From Sepiola atlantica (Eukaryota > Mollusca > Cephalopoda > Sepiida > Sepiolidae): a stretch of 64,000 bases of DNA. How positions within the stretch are numbered: the stretch's first letter is position 1; each line of letters opens with the position of its first letter. This document shows positions 58,205-64,000 of the stretch, in pieces. Where the stretch lies: assembly GCA_963556195.1 (NCBI GenBank), contig OY744525.1, positions 63,198,133 to 63,262,132 of the forward strand, read 5' to 3'. The position numbers and the translations under genes are program-made. The notes beneath the pieces are model-generated. The model searched no databases and was not told the origin of the DNA. It was given only the letters and a program-made list of their open reading frames with translations.

Positions 58205-59140
58205 CCAATAAAAGAAAAACTAGATCATATAAATTCCCGTAAAAAGGCAAAATCAATTTCTACATATGATTTTAGTACCTTATATACTAAAATACCACAT
58301 AATGAACTAATTAAAGAATTAGGTAACATTATAGATTTAGCTTTTGCCGGAGGTAAAGGTAAATACATAGATTTTTCAAAATCTAAAGCCTTTTGGTTTA
58401 AGACTAAAAACAGTAAAACTAGTACTTCAAAAAATGGCCTTAAAATACTTATAAGTCACCTGATTAAAGAAAGTTATTTTAAAATAGGAAATAAAACACT
58501 AATACAAACAATAGGTATTCCTATGGGTTTGGACCCTGCCCCCTTTTGGGCTAATCTCTATTTACATAGATATGAATACATATATATGTCATCATTAATA
58601 AAAAATGATATATCTAGAACGTATAGTTACCACGGCTGCAGGAGGTCTATTGATGACCTGGTCTGTATAAATGATAGAGAGGAGTTTGAAAATACTAAAC
58701 ATTTAATATATCCTAGGGAATTAAAATTAAATTGTGAACATACAGGAATACATGCTACTTTTCTAGATTTAGATATAAAAATTGAGGATGGTAGATTTAT
58801 TTATAAAATGTTTGATAAAAGAAATTCTTTTCCCTTTCATATCGTTCGTATGCCGCATAAAAGTAGTACCTGTCCTATGTATATATTTTATGGGAGTATA
58901 ATGTCCGAATTTCTAAGAATAGCCCGCGTTACTTTAAGGTTAATGGATTTTATACCTCCAGTCACTTCATTAGTAATAAGAATGCTTAAACAAGGTGGAG
59001 ATAAAAATAAAATATTTAGACAATTAAATAAGGCAATAACACGCTATCCTGACGCTTTTAAATTATATGAAATAAATCAAAAGAAATTGATAAAAAAAAT
59101 CCAAAACTCTACTATAAAAATGTATAACATATGTAAATAG
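58205..59140 (+). CDS. Penelope-like reverse transcriptase, 5'-truncated but uninterrupted
   Basis: The frame is open from 58205 (right after a short (TA)n) to the TAG at 59138, 311 codons. STYDFSTLYTKIPHNELI (motif A, D at codon 22), FKIGNKTLIQTIGIPMGLDP, APFWANLYLHRYE (motif B), RRSIDDLVCINDREEFENT (motif C, DD at codons 150-151), then HATFLDLDIKIEDGRFIYK, MFDKRNSFPFHIVRMP. GIPMGxxxAP and FLDLxI..F..KxFDKR belong to Penelope-like or a related endonuclease-poor RT branch. Codons are very AT-rich. N-terminus missing and no GIY-YIG domain found downstream. The first in-frame ATG (58523) is internal. The motif-C residue before IDD is S where F/Y is usual. Confidence 0.75.
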   Translation, partial: PIKEKLDHINSRKKAKSISTYDFSTLYTKIPHNELIKELGNIIDLAFAGGKGKYIDFSKSKAFWFKTKNSKTSTSKNGLKILISHLIKESYFKIGNKTLIQTIGIPMGLDPAPFWANLYLHRYEYIYMSSLIKNDISRTYSYHGCRRSIDDLVCINDREEFENTKHLIYPRELKLNCEHTGIHATFLDLDIKIEDGRFIYKMFDKRNSFPFHIVRMPHKSSTCPMYIFYGSIMSEFLRIARVTLRLMDFIPPVTSLVIRMLKQGGDKNKIFRQLNKAITRYPDAFKLYEINQKKLIKKIQNSTIKMYNICK

Positions 59141-59755
59141 TCCATGATGAAATAAATAAATAAATAAATGTATATATATATATATATATATGTATATATG
59201 AAATATTTTTATAAATATATATTTTTAATTTTAAAACATTTGTAGACAAAGAAAATAACCAAGAGGAAAAAAGGGGGGTTATTATAATGGAATCATCTAA
59301 CTCTATAAAATAGATGTTCTGTAAAATAGTAAATACTCACTTTGAAAGGAACAACACAGGTAAGGAGAAACTATATTTTAATACTTTAGAAAAACAAATC
59401 TGGAGGCAAAACAAAATTAAATATTTGTAAACTTTTTAAATTAAAAAATAATTATTAAATAGGGAGGTGGTGTCTGATCAACACTGCTGGGATGCCATGA
59501 TAAAGAAATACTGTTTTGTTTTTAAAATCCCGAAACAGTTTTCATGGTAAACAACTGACGATCCCTTATATAAAAAAAAACATATATAAAAATATATTTA
59601 TATTAGAGTAAATTCTTGGAAGTTAACTAAAATAGTGATTGCAGTAGATTGATTGACTTACTAGACTAAAATCTTTCAACGAAAACATTTTTTTTTCTTT
59701 TTTTTCAGTTTTGAAGGTTAAAAAAACTTCCGAGACTATATATATATATACATAC
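59141..59755. other. Interval between Penelope RT and ribozyme candidate
   Basis: (TAAA)n/(TA)n just after the stop (59148-59200) and a short (TA)n at 59738-59750. An endonuclease domain would be expected here in a full Penelope element, but I see none. Confidence 0.4.
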
Positions 59756-59760
59756 ACCAT

Positions 59761-59820
59761 AGGTCTAGCCACACTGATGAGTCGCAGAGACGACGAAACA
59801 TGTGTCTGTAGATAGTAGGT
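59761..59820 (+). ncRNA. Hammerhead ribozyme candidate
   Basis: CTGATGA (59774-59780), stem II GTCG (59781-84) / loop CAGAGA / CGAC (59791-94), GAAA (59795-98), then C-ATGT-G forming a minimal helix III and the cleavage triplet GTC (59804-06). Helix I: ACA (59771-73) with TGT (59807-09), an internal loop GCC/AGA, then CTA (59765-67) with TAG (59813-15). All invariant core bases are present. Type-I hammerheads with very short helix III are known in the terminal repeats of Penelope-like elements, matching the RT frame 640 bp upstream on the same strand. Predicted self-cleavage after 59806. Confidence 0.65.
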
Positions 59821-59959
59821 TCCCCTATATGTGGAGTAATTTCCAATTAGCATTGAGTCAATTACGAGTATCGTAAACAAAATATATAAATAACTAACAT
59901 CATTTATGTCTGTGTTACTATTTATTTATATATATGTATTTTTTCTTATCTTTCTGTTT

Positions 59960-60470
59960 TTGCTGGAGATTGCGCATCCTACCGAATGCCAGACATTCAC
60001 CGGCTATTTCAGACACTCCAGCCTAAAGATTGTTTTAAGACTCTAACCGTCCCTTTAAGTGCAATTGTTTTTATTTCTCTTGCACTCGGTTCACCGGGTA
60101 TACTCACCAGATAGCTCTTGAAATTCTTCTTTATTAGTCCTATTTCTCCTATAATTACTGGTACGATGGAGATTTTCCTAAGATTCCAGTTTCTTTTCAT
60201 GTCGTACATAAGACCTTGGTATTTCGTAATCTTTTCTCTTTCTGCTCTGTTCAATCCTGCATCATTAGGGACACTGACTTCAACTAGGGTTGCTACTTTC
60301 TCCCTTTTGTCTCATATTACGATGTCAGGGTTAACAGCTCCGTTTTCTAGATATGTAGCTGTAGGGATTGCATAGTCATAGTGGATGGTGTATAAATTAT
60401 TTCCAACTGTTCTTTCTGGTATACAGGGAAAAATCCCCCAAAAGACAAATTAATATGAACAAAAAGAAAT
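59960..60470 (-). pseudogene. Second RLE-type LINE C-terminal relic
   Basis: Minus strand: HYDYAIPTATYLENGAVNPD, IVI-stop-DKREKVATLVEVSVP (60400-60270; P-D ... E-V, the restriction-like endonuclease core with a W codon now TGA), REKITKYQGLMYDMKRNWN, ISIVPVIIGEIGLIKKNF, YLVSIPGEPS and a C-terminal LKGTVRVL. The order matches copy C at 41.6-42.4 kb, but the sequence is a different family (IPGxPS tail) and has no TAA tail next to it. Confidence 0.75.
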
Positions 60471-60537
60471 TAACACAGGCTCATGATTGAATATTTCCCC
60501 TTAAGCCAGGGTTTTATCAAGAATAAACATGATGAAA

Positions 60538-60540
<3 letters not shown>

Positions 60541-60594
<54 letters not shown>

Positions 60595-60612
60595 TATAAA
60601 TAAATATATATT
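60541..60612. repeat. (TA)n microsatellite
   Basis: About 24 TA units plus TATTTATAAATAAATATA palindromic edge. Confidence 0.9.
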
Positions 60613-60737
60613 ATTTATTACCTACAGACATCGATGTGTCATGCTTACACAATCTTTAGTGCAGGAAGCTAATTCCCGACGGTCGACGGGCGCGAACTCC
60701 GATCACAAATCGCCACTGATTTATAAAATCGGGGGAC

Positions 60738-61235
60738 CTATGTTTTGAGGCATTTCCGTCCGTCCGTCCGGATTTTTCTCCGCAATCATCTATTGAATTT
60801 CTCTTAAATTTTGCATAAAGTTGTAACTTTGGTCAGGTTAGAAAGTGACATTCTCCGATTTTTGAAAAAAAATCTGGTTAGCCCCCCAGGGGGTCAAAAG
60901 GCTACGAAATAGCAAAAAATGACATTTTTTGCCCCATAACTTTTCATCCATCCATTCAATTTCTCTTAAACTTGGCCAAAATATGGAGGCAATTGTTCCT
61001 AATAGAAAATAAGTATCGCTGACCTTGGAAAAAATCTGGTTCGCACCCCCAGGGGGTCAAAAGCCCCCAAAATGGCAAAAAATGACCCTTTTCTTCCATA
61101 ACGTTTGATCCATCCATTCAATTTTTCTGAAACTTGGCCAAAATGTAGAGGCAATTGTTCTGGATATAAAATGAGCATCCTTGACCTCAGAAAAATTCTG
61201 GTTCGCGCCCCCAGGGGGTCAAAGGTGTGGTCCAA
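60738..61235 (+). repeat. Three tandem ~165-bp units
   Basis: Each unit has CATCCATCCATTCAATTTCTCTTAAACTTGG..., a GGCAATTGTTC segment, a TGACCTxGGAAAAAxTCTGG segment and CCCCCAGGGGGTCAAA (60882, 61047, 61212). Identity between units ~80%. Followed by a GC-rich end (GGGGGGCCACAAACGCGCGG). CCCCCAGGGGG is self-complementary. No family recognised; a 72-codon plus frame and 84-codon minus frame in it merely reflect the repeats. Confidence 0.85.
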
Positions 61236-61414
61236 AATGCCCAAATTGCCCAAATTTATTGCATTTTACACTTGCCACATCGAGTCACATACAGAGGGGG
61301 GCCACAAACGCGCGGCTCGTTGAGTATTATGCTTATAAGTAATTTATATAAATATTTTCTTTGACCGTTTAAAAAATTTTTTTTTTTACTTTTGTTCACC
61401 CTAAACAATGCATA

Positions 61415-61500
61415 TTGCCACTGAAGCATAAGAGGCTACTGTTATAGGGGCCAGATTTATAGGAGGCAATGTGGATGGGGAGTTGGGCAGAAAGACGTGT
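61415..61500 (-). repeat. 3' UTR of LINE family A
   Basis: Minus strand matches 23278-23345 (CAACTCCCCAxxTxGGATGC, ATAAATCTGGCCCCTA). Only the terminus remains. Confidence 0.65.
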
Positions 61501-61825
61501 ATTCACATTACATTTACATTTCTGCATATTGGTACGTTTGCTTTCTAAAATAAAATCTATTCATTATGAATCATAAAATCGTAATAAAAGTATAACACCA
61601 CAGTTTAAAGACAACCAGTATTCACTTCCACCTTTCAATATTAAACATCCCATATTAAAAGAAATGCTAAGCTAACAAATATTGGATATTCTAGCTTATA
61701 CAGTTTTGAGCGAGCACAGGTTTGAGTATCTTGCTAGGAAAGACAGTTGCCATTTTCTGTGTTGTTTTCTCCTGAGTCAGGATAAAGAGGAAAAAGAGAC
61801 AATAATAAAAGAATAGTTGCATTTG

Positions 61826-61831
61826 CACACA

Positions 61832-61881
<50 letters not shown>

Positions 61882-61897
61882 GACAGACAGACAGACA
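61826..61897. repeat. (CA)n(GACA)n compound microsatellite
   Basis: About 25 CA units with one ATA interruption, then five GACA units. Confidence 0.95.
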
Positions 61898-61899
61898 TG

Positions 61900-62319
61900 A
61901 AGAGAATGTGAATGCCTACTACACACTATCCTCGAGTGTCTTCGGTCTTTTTGTACAGGGGTTTGTTAGGACAACCTGACATGAGGATACTTCACCCTAC
62001 AAGTAAACCCTGATCAAATATTCAAAATAACATAGTATTCGAAGCCCAAATAAGATCCCCTCAGCATGACTATGCATTTGCTCATACGAGCAATGATGCA
62101 CATTCTCCTAGTGATGTTACCTCCAAGTAACAGCAATAAGCTGGGTACTCCACCAGACCAGATTAAGTTTTGTCCTGAAATCTGGCAACACCAAGAGATC
62201 ACAAGAAAGATATACTATAAGATATAACATAGTTAACTGATTAACTAGGGAAAGGAAAATGAATGTGTTAGCCAAAGGAAACGGCCCTTGGATTTATGAG
62301 AACTTCTACTGAAGTAAAA

Positions 62320-62375
<56 letters not shown>

Positions 62376-62885
62376 CTCACAGTCAGTTTGACGAACACAA
62401 ACGTAAAAGGGGCATATAATACATGTAAGGTAGTACTTAACATTATAATCCATTATATCCAAAGGCAGAACAGATATACTCATTAAGTGAAAGGATACAC
62501 TAATGCCCCAATACAATAGAAAAACACATGTGCTGCCAGGGTCAGCAACGTGATTGAGATGTGTGAGTAATATATAAGTGCATCTTACTGATATGTGTGC
62601 TTGTCTTGGAATCTTAATGACTGCTACTAGAGAGGAGTCCATAGGAGTGCGGCCATGAAAGATGTCTGATAAGCATGGCATTAAAGTTGTGAAGGCCATG
62701 CAAAGATCACAGCCGATCAGAGAACGTGCGATAGCTTTTAAGCCTAGCCAGGAAAGAGGATAATATCCTGTTCTATATTTCCCACATTCGTCAAATTAGA
62801 TAATCCAAGGGAGATAACTCTGACTCCAAGGGAAATTTTATTTGCTTGTACTACACACGGTTCATTCTATGATTAGTTAGGTAAT
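61900..62885. other. Unassigned DNA containing (TA)n
   Basis: (TA)~25 at 62322-62371. The rest, of moderate GC, has no motif recognised. Confidence 0.4.
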
Positions 62886-62894
62886 AACTATACT

Positions 62895-63170
62895 AAGACG
62901 GATGGAGTTGCCATGGGCAGTCCATTCGGTCCATGGTGTTTATTTTTGATTTTTAGCATGACACATTTAGAAGGATCTTTAAAGAAAATACATAAACTCC
63001 AAATGTATGCTGTTGATGACATTTCTTTTTCTCTGTAGAAACTGTCAAGAAGATCAAAATTTTTAATGATATATTCGAAACTAAACGTAGTTCTTACCTT
63101 CACCCTTGCATATTAATAACAGAATCAATTTTTTCTTAGATGCATTTATTGATAGAAGTTACAAATAAGT
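62895..63170 (+). pseudogene. Penelope reverse transcriptase fragment
   Basis: TKTDGVAMGSPFGPWC at 62892-62940 is RT motif B of the Penelope type (TDGVAMGSPLGP); YAVDDISF at 63006-63029 is motif C; after a stop and a frameshift FLDAFIDRSY at 63133-63162 is the downstream FLDVxIxR block. About 90 codons remain. Different subfamily from the 58.2-kb frame. The expected hammerhead-like tail lies ~660 bp downstream on the same strand. Confidence 0.8.
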
Positions 63171-63820
63171 TGTTAATTCTCAGTTTGAAAATCATCTCAT
63201 TGTGTTAAATATTGATTGAGGTATGTTTCTTAGTAAATATATTAGCTAGTATATATTGCTGAAGTATATGTTGAAAAACAGGAGACTTTTAAGGCAGGGA
63301 TCATGAAGGGGTTCAAGGGATTGACATTACTTAATCGTGAGAACCAGAAGACGATCAAGCGGGCGGATATGACGTCACCTGTTTACAGCTGACAGGATTC
63401 TGGGAGAAAATAGAGTTTGGAAGAAATGATTTCACTGAGAAGACGCATAAAAAAATGGATCAATGAAACATTAATATAATAAAGCGATGTGCATAAAACA
63501 TGATATTCTTTTTCTCTTTCTCCCCTCCTTGACAATTTAGCTACTGTGCGATCAGATAGTTGAATAAATCCTTCATTCTTCTGAGAACGTGTTGTTAGAA
63601 TTAATTTCATGATAATTATATTAATAAAGCATGTCAGGTGGCTGTTGTTTCAGCTAACGGAATCAGTCTTAGCCCTGAGCGAAAAACAGCAACATACACA
63701 CGCATGATGCCACAGGCCAGCAACAAATAATTAAAAAACTAAATGATTACATATGTTCATCTTGATGACGCCCGTACGCCGATACAAAAATTATTCCTGT
63801 TTCTTAAATTATACAAATGA
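63171..63820. other. Interval downstream of the Penelope fragment
   Basis: No endonuclease motif recognised. 63752-63775 has TTGATGACGCCCGTACGCCG, another CTGATGA-like word without GAAA. Confidence 0.35.
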
Positions 63821-63875
63821 ATGTCCCTAATGAGGCTAAATAGCTCGTATAAAAAATGTACTCCAAAAAGTTAAA
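63821..63875 (+). ncRNA. Degenerate hammerhead-like motif
   Basis: CTAATGA (63827-33; G5 of the core is A), a GCT-AAAT-AGC stem (63835-44), then GTAT where GAAA is expected, and a later GTAC. Enough to suggest a decayed hammerhead of the adjacent Penelope relic; two core positions are lost, so no activity is predicted. Confidence 0.35.
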
Positions 63876-64000
63876 TTAATTTCATCGTTCCACATAGGAA
63901 ATAACATTAAAAATAAACCCTCATTAATGTGTTCTTACATTTTATAGGTGATCAAAAATTACGTTTTCATGAATAGAAAAGCATAGTACTTATAATATAT

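Overview
This is an AT-rich (roughly two-thirds A+T by eye), intergenic-looking stretch of an animal nuclear genome. Nothing in it looks like a host protein-coding gene: every protein-like reading frame I recognise belongs to a retrotransposon or DNA transposon, and most are broken. The mix of very long (TA)n tracts, tRNA-Arg-, 5S- and U2-headed SINEs, Jockey/CR1-type, APE-type and restriction-like-endonuclease LINEs, Penelope-like elements and mariner elements suggests an invertebrate. A mollusc, perhaps a cephalopod, is my best guess, but this is inference and not proven by any single marker.

Layout. 0-10 kb: microsatellites, a head-to-tail array of three full and one partial SINE-like units with a U2-snRNA-like head (2.2-3.3 kb), a tRNA-Arg-headed SINE (3.9 kb), then low-copy AT-rich DNA. 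9.9-10.6 kb: first block of a ~37-bp minisatellite family. 11.25-15.93 kb: a single 4.7-kb (AT)-rich compound satellite with 54-bp and ~40-bp sub-periods and an internal ~1.3-kb duplication. 15.9-20 kb: a large near-perfect palindrome, a SINE relic, LINE 3' ends and a compact mariner element sitting in (TA)n. 21-30 kb: a second minisatellite block in opposite orientation, LINE 3' fragments and several fold-back elements. 30.9-33.8 kb: an APE-type LINE whose endonuclease part is inverted relative to its reverse-transcriptase part (twin-priming signature). 35.4-36.0 kb: Ty3/gypsy pol relic. 38-39.1 kb: fold-back elements, one with an 8-bp target duplication typical of hAT. 39.9-43.9 kb: four 5'-truncated copies of one restriction-endonuclease-type LINE, head-to-tail, each separated by (TAA)n. 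45.5-51.2 kb: fold-back element, diverged ~37-68-bp-module repeats and (TA)/(TATG)/(CA) microsatellites, SINE copy. 52.0-54.2 kb: Jockey/CR1-like LINE interrupted by a 5S-headed SINE, next to a mariner transposase relic. 55.0-57.4 kb: third minisatellite block with 27 indel-free 37-bp units and an embedded fold-back element. 58.2-60.5 kb: an uninterrupted Penelope-like RT frame with a hammerhead ribozyme candidate downstream, then a second RLE-type LINE relic. 60.7-61.3 kb: ~165-bp tandem repeat. 62.9-63.9 kb: a second Penelope relic followed by a degenerate hammerhead-like motif.

The window is best read as layers of mobile elements nested in each other and in simple repeats. The most noteworthy signals are the Penelope RT + hammerhead pairing (seen twice at the same spacing), the U2-headed SINE array with bodies that also occur with other heads, the TAA-separated LINE array, and the recently homogenised 37-bp satellite. 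All coordinates of element ends are by eye; no alignment or database search was run.
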